Notes: generated by a model from the letters alone, not told the origin. Positions 8,351-16,662 are shown, counted from the stretch's first letter. The stretch is DNA of 64,000 nucleotides from Lewinellaceae bacterium (GCA_020636095.1 JACJYN010000006.1:248001-312000); one strand, 5' to 3'. Program-made: numbers and translations.

Positions 8351-9223
8351 ATGACAGTCGCAACCATCCACAATAAAGAGATCGCCGGCGTACTCGATCA
8401 CATCGCCGAATTGCTGGAAGTGCAAAAAGCCAATCCCCACCGCATCCGCGCCTACCGCAACGGCGCTCAACAGATTCGGGACAGCCAAAAGGAGCTGTCC
8501 AATATTGCGGAATCCGGCGGACTGGAAGCCTTACAAGCATTGCCGGGCATCGGCGAGAGCCTCTCCCGGCTCATCATGGAATACGTCCTCACCGGCCGCT
8601 GCCGCCTGCTGGAGCGCCTGCAGGGCGCCGTCGCCCCGGAAGACCTCTTTGACGAGATTCCAGGTATCGGCCCGGAGTTGGCGGAGCACATCGTCAAAGA
8701 ACTGGACGTCAAGACCCTGGAAGAACTCGAACAAGCTGCCTACGACGGCCGTCTGGCCGAGGTGGAAGGCTTCGGCCCGGCCCGGGTGGAAGCCGTCAGG
8801 ATGAGCCTGGCTGGATTATTGAGCGGGTACGCTTTCCGAAGGGTGCAGGAAGCAATAGCCCCTGCCCAGAAAATAATGGAAAAACCTTCTGTGGCGCTGC
8901 TGCTCTCCATTGATGAAACCTATCGTAAAGAGGCCCAGGCCGGCCACCTGAAAACCATCGCCCCCCGCCGCTTCAACCCGGATAATAAAGCCTGGTTGCC
9001 CATCCTGCACACCGAACAAGACGGCTGGGAATTTACCGCACTTTTCTCCAATACGGCACGAGCGCACGAACTGAACCGCATCTACGACTGGGTGGTCATC
9101 TACTTCAACCGCGACGGCGATGAAGGGCAGGCCACCGTCGTCACCCAATTGGGCGGCCCGCTGGACGGGCGGCGGGTGGTGCGGGGCAGAGAGAAGGAGT
9201 GCCGGGCGTTGTATTTTAATTAA
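8351..9223 (+). CDS. Helix-hairpin-helix DNA-binding protein, PolX N-terminal-like without a polymerase domain
   Basis: Residues 1-75 (NKEIAGVLDHIAELLEVQ, NPHRIRAYRNGAQQIRD) resemble the 8-kDa DNA-binding domain of family X DNA polymerases. Three helix-hairpin-helix motifs follow: LPGIGESLSRLI, IPGIGPELAEHI and VEGFGPARVEAV. Residues about 180-290 form a distinct C-terminal domain (APRRFNPDNKAWLPILHT, WVVIYFNRDG) that I cannot assign. No nucleotidyltransferase Asp triad or PHP nuclease is present, so this is not a PolX polymerase. A role in DNA binding or repair is inferred. The start at MTVATIHNKE follows an A-rich leader. The neighbours give no functional hint. Confidence 0.8.
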   Translation: MTVATIHNKEIAGVLDHIAELLEVQKANPHRIRAYRNGAQQIRDSQKELSNIAESGGLEALQALPGIGESLSRLIMEYVLTGRCRLLERLQGAVAPEDLFDEIPGIGPELAEHIVKELDVKTLEELEQAAYDGRLAEVEGFGPARVEAVRMSLAGLLSGYAFRRVQEAIAPAQKIMEKPSVALLLSIDETYRKEAQAGHLKTIAPRRFNPDNKAWLPILHTEQDGWEFTALFSNTARAHELNRIYDWVVIYFNRDGDEGQATVVTQLGGPLDGRRVVRGREKECRALYFN

Positions 9224-9343
9224 GCGTATGCTGGGGGCCACCCGTCTCTTCAGCCGGGCCTTCGCCCGCGTCCGTCGCCATAGGCTTTGGCCGCCGGAGA
9301 CCAAAGTGGCTTCGGCCCACAGAGAAGAAATTTCACTGTTCCC

Positions 9344-9451
9344 ATGACTATCCAGCAGTTAGTGGTTAGCAGTAGCTTAAGCTTATATCCCGTTTTTATG
9401 GGCGCCGGGCGCCAATCGCCAACAGCTAATCGCCAATTTCGGAATAGTTAC
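9344..9451. repeat. Family C element (108 bp) with target duplication
   Basis: The ends are ATGACTATCCAGC and AATAGTTAC. They are flanked by CTGTTCCC (9336-9343) and CTGTCCCC (9452-9459), an 8-bp duplication with one mismatch. The interior carries the GCAGTTAGTGGTTAGC / GCCAATCGCC word type. Confidence 0.7.
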
Positions 9452-9535
9452 CTGTCCCCCAGGGTTACCTCCAGCAGAAAACAGCCATAAAGGGACATCT
9501 ATTCCATTTATCGCTGTCTTCAAAAAAATTGCAAC

Positions 9536-9667
9536 ATGAAAAACACGATTGAACAACCGGGCAACCAACATCGCCGCTCCACAACAATCAACCCTGTCCG
9601 GCTCACCTGTAGTCCACAGCGAGGAGAGAGGGGGGCGGCGATCATTACCGATGTGGCTGAAATATAA
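9536..9667 (+). CDS. Possible small protein, 43 residues
   Basis: An ATG after an A-rich leader (CAAAAAAATTGCAAC), the form expected for Bacteroidota translation starts, opens a frame of 43 codons beginning MKNTIEQPGNQHRR and ending in DVAEI. It is basic in the first half and has no recognisable domain. Start context is the only support. It lies between a family C element and a palindrome. It may be a chance frame. Confidence 0.25.
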   Translation: MKNTIEQPGNQHRRSTTINPVRLTCSPQRGERGAAIITDVAEI

Positions 9668-9679
9668 AGCGCTTACTTT

Positions 9680-9710
9680 GTGATGTGGCAACTTCGAGTT
9701 GCCACATCAC
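9680..9710. repeat. Perfect palindrome, family I hairpin
   Basis: A 14-bp perfect stem with a TCG loop, core GGCAACTTCGAGTTGCC. Relatives with core GACAACTTCGAGTTGTC lie at 31348 and 31405. It could act as a terminator or a protein-binding site; no T-run follows. Confidence 0.7.
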
Positions 9711-10027
9711 TTTAACGGTAATTCCCCTTCTATCTTACACCATTTTTTAAAAGGAAGGACGTATTCACTTTTTGCTACCCATTTGCTTGGCAGCATATTG
9801 GTGATTCCGACTTCCGGCGGCCCTTTCGCGTAAGGCGATATCTGGTTCAGCATGAATGCAGCAATTCCTGGCCCGGCCCAAAGGGCTGGCAAAGGTATCA
9901 GGCCGCGAATCCGTTTTACCGTTACGCGAAAGGACCGTAGGATTTCTAAAAAAATCAATGCGATAGGATGAATGGCGCCGGCCGGTTGGCTTAAACAGCA
10001 GAAATTCAGGCGGTGATTTCCTATCAC
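9707..10027 (-). other. Open frame of 106 codons, doubtful gene
   Basis: This frame starts inside the terminator hairpin of the flotillin gene and ends in a palindrome. The last 40 codons (GPPEVGITNMLPSKWVAK, YVLPFKKWCKIEGELPLK) look somewhat protein-like; the first half does not. It may be a relic. No family is recognised. Between 9224 and 10049 no other gene is seen. Confidence 0.2.
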
Positions 10028-10035
10028 CGCCTGAA
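10005..10035 (-). terminator. Terminator hairpin of the flotillin gene
   Basis: A perfect stem TTCAGGCGGTGAT / ATCACCGCCTGAA begins 14 bp beyond the flotillin stop on the minus strand and is followed by a short T-rich stretch. Confidence 0.7.
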
Positions 10036-10049
10036 GATGACGACTCCCC

Positions 10050-11594
10050 CTACTCCTTCTTATCCCCTTTTACTATTTCCTCCTTTTTCTCCGGTTCCCC
10101 GTTCCCATTGTGGTTTCCATTTCCGTTTCCGTTCCTGGCCAGGTATTCCGGCAGGTTCAGGCCCGACTGGTTCATGAATTCACTCAGGGCGGGGATGGAC
10201 TTGAACATATTGCTCAGGAAGCCGGCCGTGCCCTGGCCGTCACCGCCGTCGAAGACGGTAATTTTGTCGAATTTGATGTTCTTGATGGCGTCAGCCTGGG
10301 TCTTAGCCAGTTCCGGTATTTTATCCACCAGCAGCAGGCCGATGGCGGCCTGAGCATTCCCCCCGGCAGCGTCGACCAGTTTTTGGAAGCCGGCGGCTTG
10401 AGCGTCGAGTACTTTAAGAATCCCTTCCGCCTCAGCCTGATAGCGGGCCAGCACGGCGGCGGCTTCTCCTTCGGCCACTTTGCGGTTCCGTTCGGCTTCC
10501 GCCTCGGCGGCGATCACCGTTTTTTCTTTTTCGATCTGAGACTGGACGACCTCGTTGGCGCGGCGGGCGGCCAGTTCACGCTCCTTGCGGGCCTCTTCGG
10601 CTTCGGTTTGGGCCCGGTAGGCTGCTTTCTGAGCTTCGGCTTCGGCCGTTTTCTCGGATACTTCCGCATTTTTATTGGCTTCGGCCACCTGCTGGCGCCG
10701 GCTCGTATCCGAGAGGGCAATCTGGATGTCAGCCAGGTTTTTGCCTTTGATCGCATCCGCCTGAGCGTTCTTTTCGCCGATCTCGGCAGCTGAATCGGCG
10801 GCTGCCACCTGGGTGCGCCGCTCTTTAGCGGCTTCCGCCTGTCCGATAGCGCCGGTGCGTTCTTCTTTGGCCACTTTCACCTTGGCGTCGTTGATGGCCT
10901 TAGCGGCCGCTTCCTGCCCCAACGCCTTGATGTAGCTGGATTCATCGTGAATGTCCGTCACATTGACGTTAATCAGGGTCAGGCCGATCTTGTGCAGCTC
11001 GTCCCCCACGTGTTCGTACACGGCGGAGACAAACTTATCGCGGTCGGAATTCAACTCCTCAATATCCATATTGGCGATCACCAGGCGCATCTGGCCCATG
11101 ATAATATCGTGAGCCAGCGAGCGGATTGTATTACTGGGCATGCCCAGCAAGCGCTCGGCCGCCGCCTTCATCAGGCTCGGCTCGTTGCCGATCGCCACGG
11201 TGAACTGCGCCGGGACGGACACCCGGATGTTCTGCTTGGACAGCGCATCCTGAAGGTTTACATCGATAGACATGGGCTGCAGGTCGAGGTACTGGTAATC
11301 CTGGATCACCGGCCAGACAAAGGCGGCGCCGCCGTGAATACAGTTGGCGCTGCCCTGGCCCGTTTTCCCGTAGATCACCAGAATCTTATCGGACGGGCAA
11401 CGGCGATAGCGGGAGACGAAAAACCACATCAGCAGCAGAAAAAGAGCTACTACCACCAGGATGGGCAGGGCGATGGACATGCCGCTCCCCATTATACCGT
11501 CATCGTACTGGGCGGATAGGGGAGTGGACAGGAAGAGGATGGAGGTTAACATCAGTAACCTGGATCCGAATGCAATGAATTTGCGAAGTATCAT
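10050..11594 (-). CDS. Flotillin-like membrane scaffold protein
   Basis: SPFH/flotillin family. After an N-terminal signal-like segment (residues 1-30, ending LSAQ) comes a membrane helix (IALPILVVVALFLLLMWFF), then the SPFH domain (RCPSDKILVIYGKTG, LSKQNIRVSVPAQFTVAIG). A long Ala/Glu-rich coiled coil (EAAKERRTQVAAADSAAE onward) is typical of flotillins. The C-terminus has a GNGNGNHNGNG linker and a charged tail. The family organises membrane microdomains as large oligomers. The start at MILRKFIAFG is preferred to one 14 codons upstream because it opens the signal-like segment. The NfeD-like gene lies 56 bp upstream on the same strand, the usual partner, so the two are probably co-transcribed. 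Confidence 0.88.
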   Translation of the reverse strand: MILRKFIAFGSRLLMLTSILFLSTPLSAQYDDGIMGSGMSIALPILVVVALFLLLMWFFVSRYRRCPSDKILVIYGKTGQGSANCIHGGAAFVWPVIQDYQYLDLQPMSIDVNLQDALSKQNIRVSVPAQFTVAIGNEPSLMKAAAERLLGMPSNTIRSLAHDIIMGQMRLVIANMDIEELNSDRDKFVSAVYEHVGDELHKIGLTLINVNVTDIHDESSYIKALGQEAAAKAINDAKVKVAKEERTGAIGQAEAAKERRTQVAAADSAAEIGEKNAQADAIKGKNLADIQIALSDTSRRQQVAEANKNAEVSEKTAEAEAQKAAYRAQTEAEEARKERELAARRANEVVQSQIEKEKTVIAAEAEAERNRKVAEGEAAAVLARYQAEAEGILKVLDAQAAGFQKLVDAAGGNAQAAIGLLLVDKIPELAKTQADAIKNIKFDKITVFDGGDGQGTAGFLSNMFKSIPALSEFMNQSGLNLPEYLARNGNGNGNHNGNGEPEKKEEIVKGDKKE

Positions 11595-11650
11595 GATTTT
11601 GGGTTTTTTATGGATTGAGGGATTGTTATATAGCAATAATACCTATCCAC

Positions 11651-12226
11651 TTATGAATCCGGCATGTCCAGCGGCGAGACGATCACATAGCCCTCTTTGG
11701 CTTCCAGGACCATCACCTTTTCATGGGTGCCCAGCTCGCGGCCGTTATTAGACTGAGCGGCCATCTCCCGGTTGACATCATCGATCAGCACTGTGATCCT
11801 GCCTTTGCCTCCCGACGGGATGGGTACGTACACGGTGCCCATTTTACCCTCGGCCTGCCACAAATGCCAGGTGCCTTCCTCCTGGTTTCTAAGCAGCCAG
11901 CGGAAAAACCAGGTGAGCAGTAGTACCGCTACCGCTCCGGCAACCAGCGAGGTGATGATGACTAAAGTCCAGGACCAGGAAGTGTTCAGGAAAATGGCGC
12001 GGGCGGTGAAGGCGCCAACAGAGATAAAAGTGAGCAGTGTTTTGAGAATACCCAGGCCGGCGTCTCCGCCGGTGGTGTCCGCATGAGCGTCCATATCGCC
12101 GCCGGCGTCTACGTCTACATCGCCGCCCATGTCCATACCGCCAAGGATAGAAATCAGCAGTAAGAGGACCAGCAAACCACCGGCGATGGTCCCTGCCCAG
12201 AATAAGAGATTGAGTATTTCTTGCAT
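11651..12226 (-). CDS. NfeD/YuaF-like membrane protein, flotillin partner
   Basis: 191 residues. An N-terminal membrane helix (ILNLLFWAGTIAGGLLVLLL) is followed by a Gly/Asp-rich loop (GGMDMGGDVDVDAGGDMDAH) and two more helices (ILKTLLTFISVGAF, LVIITSLVAGAVAVLLLTWF). The C-terminal ~70 residues (EGKMGTVYVPIPSGGKGRI, MVLEAKEGYVIVSPL) fit the OB-fold of NfeD proteins. It is the first gene of a two-gene unit with the flotillin downstream. NfeD OB domains are thought to assist flotillin assembly; that role is inferred from the family. Confidence 0.82.
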   Translation of the reverse strand: MQEILNLLFWAGTIAGGLLVLLLLISILGGMDMGGDVDVDAGGDMDAHADTTGGDAGLGILKTLLTFISVGAFTARAIFLNTSWSWTLVIITSLVAGAVAVLLLTWFFRWLLRNQEEGTWHLWQAEGKMGTVYVPIPSGGKGRITVLIDDVNREMAAQSNNGRELGTHEKVMVLEAKEGYVIVSPLDMPDS

Positions 12227-12403
12227 AGTTTTGAAGGGGTCATTTACCTTTTGTCAAGTTCGGTTTTTTCAATGGCTTTTCCAAAATTGTTTTACGGAGG
12301 TAGGCTATTGGCCGGTGAAGGATGGATTTGGGGGGTTTTTCGGTATTTCGGTGATTCGGAATGCAAGCTTCGTCCAGATAGGAAAAGTTCAATTTTCTGT
12401 GTC

Positions 12404-12610
12404 GTGACTATTCAGCAATTGGCCATTAGCTTTTGGCGCGCAGTGCCCATAAATGCCAGTACCTAAGAGTATGTTTGGAGGCCACCATTTGGGCTAAAAA
12501 AGCGGCCTCCCAACATACTCTAAGCCTAATGAATCGGTTTTTCACTCAAACGCTAAGGGCGGGTATTTGCCAACCGCTAACCGCCAAAAGCTAACTGCTA
12601 AAAAGTAACT
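12404..12610. repeat. Family C element (207 bp) with exact 8-bp target duplication
   Basis: The ends are GTGACTATTCAGCA and TGCTAAAAAGTAAC. They are flanked by TCTGTGTC at 12396-12403 and again at 12611-12618. The interior carries inverted GGCCATTAGCTTTTGGCG words and a nested 60-bp family A element. The 12227-12742 gap contains no gene that I can see. Confidence 0.8.
12464..12523. repeat. Minimal 60-bp family A element nested in a family C element
   Basis: The ends GAGTATGTTTGGAGGCC and GGCCTCCCAACATACTC are flanked by TAA on both sides. The central palindrome region of the 168-bp copies is missing. Confidence 0.7.
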
Positions 12611-12696
12611 CTGTGTCTTTAAAAAGCCCCTCTTGATTTTCGGTGATTTGTGGATGGCACCCGTCCATTCAGCCGGGCCGCAGCAGCGGCGCCTTC

Positions 12697-12740
12697 AAGA
12701 ATAAATAAAGGAGGGGGGGATAGCCCTCCTCCTTATTCAT
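12697..12740 (-). terminator. Terminator of the amidase unit
   Basis: GAATAAATAAAGGAGG and CCTCCTCCTTATTC form a long stem just beyond the stop of the 35-residue peptide gene. Its distal arm is T-rich when read on the minus strand. Confidence 0.65.
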
Positions 12741-12742
12741 GC

Positions 12743-12850
12743 CTACTGTACAAAAAGGCCTTTCCAATATACCTGCAAAGCAAACCACAATTGCTTCCAG
12801 AAGGGCCAGTCTTTGACTGAGGCCGCAGGTGATTTCTCCTTTTCATTCAT
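12743..12850 (-). CDS. Trp-rich 35-residue peptide, translationally coupled to the amidase
   Basis: The start codon overlaps the amidase stop as ATGA (12850-12847), a classic coupling arrangement. The peptide begins MNEKEKSPAASVKDW and continues PFWKQLWFALQVYWKGLFVQ. The charged head and aromatic, amphipathic tail suggest membrane association. A terminator follows at once. Its position next to a peptidoglycan amidase suggests a helper role (for instance membrane targeting), but that is inference. It is too short for family assignment. Confidence 0.6.
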   Translation of the reverse strand: MNEKEKSPAASVKDWPFWKQLWFALQVYWKGLFVQ

Positions 12851-13488
12851 CTCTTCATGGGAGTAACGGCCTCCTCTTCCACAACAACTGCCTGTTCAGG
12901 CGCCAAGTCTGGTTCTTCTACGACGGGCTCCTCCACCGGTTGGGGCGCCGGAGTCCGAAACGACTCCACCTCCCGAAGGAAAGCCTGCCAGTCGTTCTCG
13001 TCTTTTCCATTGATGACCTCCTGCGGGCAGTTCTTGCCGGTGATGTCGAGGTGACGGTGTACCTGGTGGATGCCCAGGCCGTATCGTTCCATCAACCGCA
13101 TGGTGAGTTCAGCACCGTTCCTGCGCGTCTTTTCGAGGTCGTTGTCTTCATTGACGCACAACTCTATGCCGATCAGGTAATTGTTGGGCGTGTCTCCTGG
13201 GCCTTCCATGATCTGCCGGGCCAGAGGCGTGTACTGATGCATTTTGGCGCCAAGGTGGAAGGCCACCTCATCGTCGGGGACACAACTGATGATGTTTTCG
13301 GCGTCCACCAGGTAGTGAGCCGAGGCGGCTCTCCCATCGTGAAAATTGTTGAAATATTTCCAGTGTGCTACGGCGCCGGCGCCGGGGTTTTTGTTGGCCG
13401 TCCAGTGCAGAATAATGCCTTTCAGGGTTTTCAGCTTTCTGTTGGGGCGGCGGGGGCTGGTTATCAGTTTTTCAGTTACGGTTAACAT
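12847..13488 (-). CDS. N-acetylmuramoyl-L-alanine amidase (Amidase_2/PGRP fold)
   Basis: Predicted zinc amidase cleaving the bond between N-acetylmuramic acid and L-alanine in peptidoglycan. GIILHWTANKNPGAG (residues 24-38) gives the first zinc His, ASAHYLVDAENIISCVPDDE the following strands, and VHRHLDITGKNCP the second His and the Cys ligand, as in T7-lysozyme-like amidases. Residues 170-213 form an acidic Pro/Glu/Val-rich tail (APQPVEEPVVEEP, EQAVVVEEEAV). No classical signal peptide is present, so export is unclear. It is co-transcribed with the 35-residue peptide gene that overlaps its stop. Confidence 0.87.
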   Translation of the reverse strand: MLTVTEKLITSPRRPNRKLKTLKGIILHWTANKNPGAGAVAHWKYFNNFHDGRAASAHYLVDAENIISCVPDDEVAFHLGAKMHQYTPLARQIMEGPGDTPNNYLIGIELCVNEDNDLEKTRRNGAELTMRLMERYGLGIHQVHRHLDITGKNCPQEVINGKDENDWQAFLREVESFRTPAPQPVEEPVVEEPDLAPEQAVVVEEEAVTPMKR

Positions 13489-13812
13489 GATTTTGTGTTT
13501 TTAGGTGAATAATTGCTGCTATTTGCCATGGCGGCTGAAAATGCCTGTTCACCCCTTTGGGACGGGCCAACAAAGGCTGAAATGCCGCCTTAAATAGCTG
13601 CGAATAATTTGAATCTGCTTCCAAGATGTCTTCTTTTCAAGGCAGTTGAAACGGAAGCCTGGCAGCACGCCCATCCCGCCGGGTAATGGGCAGGTTTTAC
13701 CGGATAAGTGGCAGAATGGGTATTTCAGGTGGCAGCACCCGAATAAACCAGGCAATTGGTTCCTATTTTTGCCTTATCTTCGGAGCTGAATATGAAACCG
13801 GAAAATTCCGCA
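13489..13812. other. Intergenic region, about 320 bp
   Basis: This lies between the divergent amidase and GH13 genes. It contains short imperfect hairpins (GGCGGCTGAAAATG and GCCGCCTTAAAT around 13530-13595) and an AT-rich leader before 13813. No gene or known site is recognised. Confidence 0.5.
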
Positions 13813-15684
13813 ATGAAGAACCACTTTTTTTCTCTCATAGCAGCCGCGCTGACGCTGCTGGCCGGCTGCGCGCCCAGCAACACCCAACCTGAAGTGAAGG
13901 AAGAAATAACTGAACGCAAGATCGTCGTTTACCAGGTATTCACCCGTCTCTTCGGCAATACCAACACCACCAATAAGCCCTGGGGAACCATCGAAGAGAA
14001 TGGCGTTGGAAAATTCAACGACTTTACCGACAAAGCGCTGGACTCCATCCGCGCCCTGGGCGTCACCCACATCTGGTACACCGGCGTACCCCACCACGCC
14101 GTGATCCGCGACTACACGGCTTACGGTATCTCCCCGGACGACCCCGACGTGGTCAAAGGCCGGGCCGGCTCGCCTTACGCAGTGAAAGACTACTACAACG
14201 TCGACCCCGACCTGGCGGAGGACCCCGCCCAAAGGCTGGCCGAGTTCAAAGCCCTGATCGAACGCACCCACCGCCACGGAATGAAGGTGCTGATCGACAT
14301 CGTGCCCAACCACGTGGCGCGCCGCTACGAAGGAAAAAATAACCCCGAAGGAGTGGAAGACTTCGGCGCCAGTGATGATACTTCCGTAGCATACAAACGC
14401 GACAACAATTTTTATTACATCCCCGGGGAGCCATTCCGCGTTCCTGAACCGCAGGGCGGCTACCAACCCCTGGGTGGAGAGCCTCACCCCTTGTCCGATG
14501 GCCAATTCGAAGAAAACCCCGCCAAGTGGACCGGCAACGGCGCCCGGCTGGCACAGCCTGGCTTCAACGATTGGTACGAGACGGTGAAGGTCAACTATGG
14601 CGTCCGGCCGGATGGCACGAAGGACTTTCCGGAACTGCCGGAAGGTTTTGATCAAAAGGATTATAAAGCCCATTACGAATTCTGGCAGGACAAGGAGGCG
14701 CCCGACTCCTGGAAAAAATTCCGCGACATCGCCCTCTACTGGACGGCCATGGGGGCCGACGGCTTCCGCTTCGACATGGCCGAGATGGTGCCGGTAGAGT
14801 TCTGGAGCTTTATGAACTCGGCCATCAAAACGAAGAACCCCGACGCCTTCCTGCTGGCCGAAATTTATACCCCCGCCATCTATCGCGACTACATCCACCT
14901 GGGAAAGATGGACTACCTCTACGACAAAGTGGAACTCTACGACACCCTCAAACACATCATGCAGGGCCATGGGTGGACGGATAACCTTCCACCCATACAA
15001 GAAGGCCAGGCCGACATCGAACACCACCTCCTGCACTTCCTGGAGAACCACGACGAGCAGCGCATCGCCAGCCCCGATTTTGCCGGCAGTGCCGAAAAAG
15101 GAAAGCCGGCTATGGTGGTATCGGCCACCATCAGCACCTCCCCCACTATGGTGTACTTCGGACAGGAGGTGGGCGAGCCGGGGGCGGAAGCGCCCGGCTT
15201 CGGCGCCCCCACCCGCACCTCTATCTTCGACTATATCGGCGTGCCTCACCACCAGCGCTGGATGAACGGGGGCGCTTTCGACGGCGGGCAGTCCACGCCC
15301 CAAGAAAAGGCCCTGCGCGATTTCTACCGCCGCCTGCTCAACTTCACGATCAACAGCCCGGCCCTGATGGGGGAATACCGGGAGATACACCGTTACAACC
15401 GGGAGCATACGGAAGGATACAACCACCGGGTGTTCTCCTTTGTGCGCTGGTCGGCATCCGAAAAGCTGGTCATTCTGTCTAACTTTGATGCGGAGGAGGC
15501 GCACACTTTTGAGCTGGAGGTTCCAGCGGACATTATTGCAACATGGGGATTGGTGAAGGGGCACTACGAGCTGATGGAGCAGCTTTATCAGGAAAATAAT
15601 ACGCAACTAAAGATAGTGGATGGCCGGGGGAAGGTGGCCGTGGAGCTGGCGCCGCTGGAGTCGGTGATCTGGAAGGTGGAATAA
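13813..15684 (+). CDS. GH13 alpha-amylase family lipoprotein
   Basis: The start is placed at MKNHFFSLIAAALTLLAGCA, a lipoprotein signal whose Cys would be lipidated. The GH13 motifs appear in order: KVLIDIVPNHVARRY (region I), ADGFRFDMAEMVP (region II, nucleophile Asp), AFLLAEIYTPAIY (region III, acid/base Glu) and LHFLENHDEQRIASP (region IV, transition-state Asp). A beta-sandwich domain C follows (VFSFVRWSASEKLVILSNFD). Predicted function is hydrolysis or transfer of alpha-glucosides at the cell envelope; the exact substrate is not readable. The length (623 residues) is normal. No sus-type partners lie beside it. Confidence 0.88.
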   Translation: MKNHFFSLIAAALTLLAGCAPSNTQPEVKEEITERKIVVYQVFTRLFGNTNTTNKPWGTIEENGVGKFNDFTDKALDSIRALGVTHIWYTGVPHHAVIRDYTAYGISPDDPDVVKGRAGSPYAVKDYYNVDPDLAEDPAQRLAEFKALIERTHRHGMKVLIDIVPNHVARRYEGKNNPEGVEDFGASDDTSVAYKRDNNFYYIPGEPFRVPEPQGGYQPLGGEPHPLSDGQFEENPAKWTGNGARLAQPGFNDWYETVKVNYGVRPDGTKDFPELPEGFDQKDYKAHYEFWQDKEAPDSWKKFRDIALYWTAMGADGFRFDMAEMVPVEFWSFMNSAIKTKNPDAFLLAEIYTPAIYRDYIHLGKMDYLYDKVELYDTLKHIMQGHGWTDNLPPIQEGQADIEHHLLHFLENHDEQRIASPDFAGSAEKGKPAMVVSATISTSPTMVYFGQEVGEPGAEAPGFGAPTRTSIFDYIGVPHHQRWMNGGAFDGGQSTPQEKALRDFYRRLLNFTINSPALMGEYREIHRYNREHTEGYNHRVFSFVRWSASEKLVILSNFDAEEAHTFELEVPADIIATWGLVKGHYELMEQLYQENNTQLKIVDGRGKVAVELAPLESVIWKVE

Positions 15685-15699
15685 TGAGGGCCCGGCGAA

Positions 15700-15740
15700 G
15701 CCTCGCGCGGCAATGGAAAATTGCCGCCCGAGGCTTCACC
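15700..15740. terminator. Terminator-like hairpin after the GH13 gene
   Basis: GAAGCCTCG...CGGCAAT pairs with ATTGCCG...CGAGGCTTC, beginning 15 bp past the GH13 stop. Confidence 0.6.
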
Positions 15741-15825
15741 GGCCCACCACCAGCTTCCCCCCCTTCACCAGTTCCCCCTCCAAAAGCACACTATAAAAAT
15801 AAAGGCACGGGGGCACATCCCCTAC
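15736..15825 (-). pseudogene. Orphan T9SS C-terminal tail
   Basis: The minus-strand frame reads CLYFYSVLLEGELVKGGK followed by LVVGR and a stop, the expected end of a type A T9SS sorting domain (G-V-Y-F-Y, then a glycine turn and K-L-V-V). The frame is cut at 15826 by half of a family A element. It is interpreted as the last 30 codons of a secreted protein whose body was lost. Confidence 0.6.
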
Positions 15826-15842
15826 CTCCAAACATGCTCTTA
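15826..15842. repeat. Half of a family A element at a gene junction
   Basis: CCTCCAAACATGCTC followed by TTA is one terminal arm of the 168-bp element; the other arm is missing. It joins the orphan T9SS tail to the SDR gene and supplies that gene's TAA stop. Confidence 0.65.
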
Positions 15843-16610
15843 CTCCGGCGCCGGGCTCACCGCCGTCCATCCCCCATCCACCACGAGGCTCTGGCCGGTG
15901 ATCTGCCGGGCATTATCGGACAATAAGAAAAGGGCGGCATGAGCAATATCGCCGGGAGTGGAGGTTGTCCCGGTGGGAGTCAGGCGGTCCCAGGTGGCCT
16001 TGTAATCCGGATCGGACTGCAAGGTTCTTTCCGTCAAAGTGGCGCCGGGGGCGATGGCATTTACCGTAATGTGATGAGGTGCGAGCTCCACTCCCAGGCT
16101 TTTGGCCAGCATCTCCAGAGCTGCCTTGGTCATGCCATAGGCGGCGAGGTTGGGATGCGCCTGGTGGCCGGTGACAGAAGACATAAAGAGAATGCGCCCG
16201 CCGTTTCCCTGCTTCACCATCTGCCGGGCGGCGGCCTGGGCGAGAAAAAAAGAACCTTGTAAGTTGACCATGATCAAACGCTGAAAGCGTTCCAGTTCAT
16301 AATCCAGGAAACGCCCAAAGGTGGTGATCCCGGCGTTGGCGATAGCGAAATCCAGATGGCCGAATTCCCGGACAGCAGTTATAACCATTTCGTCAATGAC
16401 GGCGGGGCTGCTGGCGTCGCCGCCCAATGCCAGGCAGGCGCCTCCCTGTTCCCGGATCTTTTCCGCCGCCCGGCCCGCCCGGCCGCCGTCCATATCGTTG
16501 AGCAAAACTGAAACGCCGGCCAGAGATAGTTGCCGGGCGATTTCATACCCGATACCAGTCCCGGCGCCGGTGACCACTGCTGCTTTGTTGGAAAAGGAAT
16601 GGGTTGTCAT
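15840..16610 (-). CDS. Short-chain dehydrogenase/reductase (SDR)
   Basis: Classical SDR of 256 residues. It has the nucleotide-binding TGAGTGIGYEIA at residues 14-25, the NAG motif (AIANAGITTFG), the catalytic Ser in FMSSVTGHQ and the YGMTKAA active site (YxxxK), plus the C-terminal GQSLVVDGGWT segment. It most resembles glucose 1-dehydrogenase/3-oxoacyl-ACP reductase types, but substrate cannot be fixed. Asp-39 in LLNDMDGG argues for NAD rather than NADP. Its stop codon TAA lies in the flank of a half family A element, so the natural C-terminus may have been altered by a few residues (it ends SPAPE). Confidence 0.85.
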   Translation of the reverse strand: MTTHSFSNKAAVVTGAGTGIGYEIARQLSLAGVSVLLNDMDGGRAGRAAEKIREQGGACLALGGDASSPAVIDEMVITAVREFGHLDFAIANAGITTFGRFLDYELERFQRLIMVNLQGSFFLAQAAARQMVKQGNGGRILFMSSVTGHQAHPNLAAYGMTKAALEMLAKSLGVELAPHHITVNAIAPGATLTERTLQSDPDYKATWDRLTPTGTTSTPGDIAHAALFLLSDNARQITGQSLVVDGGWTAVSPAPE

Positions 16611-16662
16611 TGGGGCCAGCTTTTTTGTCCACGGCCGTGGCAGGAAAGAACAGTGCGGAATA

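Noticed and set aside
12743..13488. Phage lysis cassette (amidase plus small holin-like peptide)
   Set aside because: No other phage genes are nearby, and the peptide has an amphipathic rather than a clear transmembrane pattern. A host cell-wall role is simpler.
13774..15606. Long open frame (610 codons) on the minus strand across the GH13 gene
   Set aside because: It lies antisense to a gene with all GH13 motifs. Long antisense frames are expected in GC-rich coding DNA, and its translation shows no domain.
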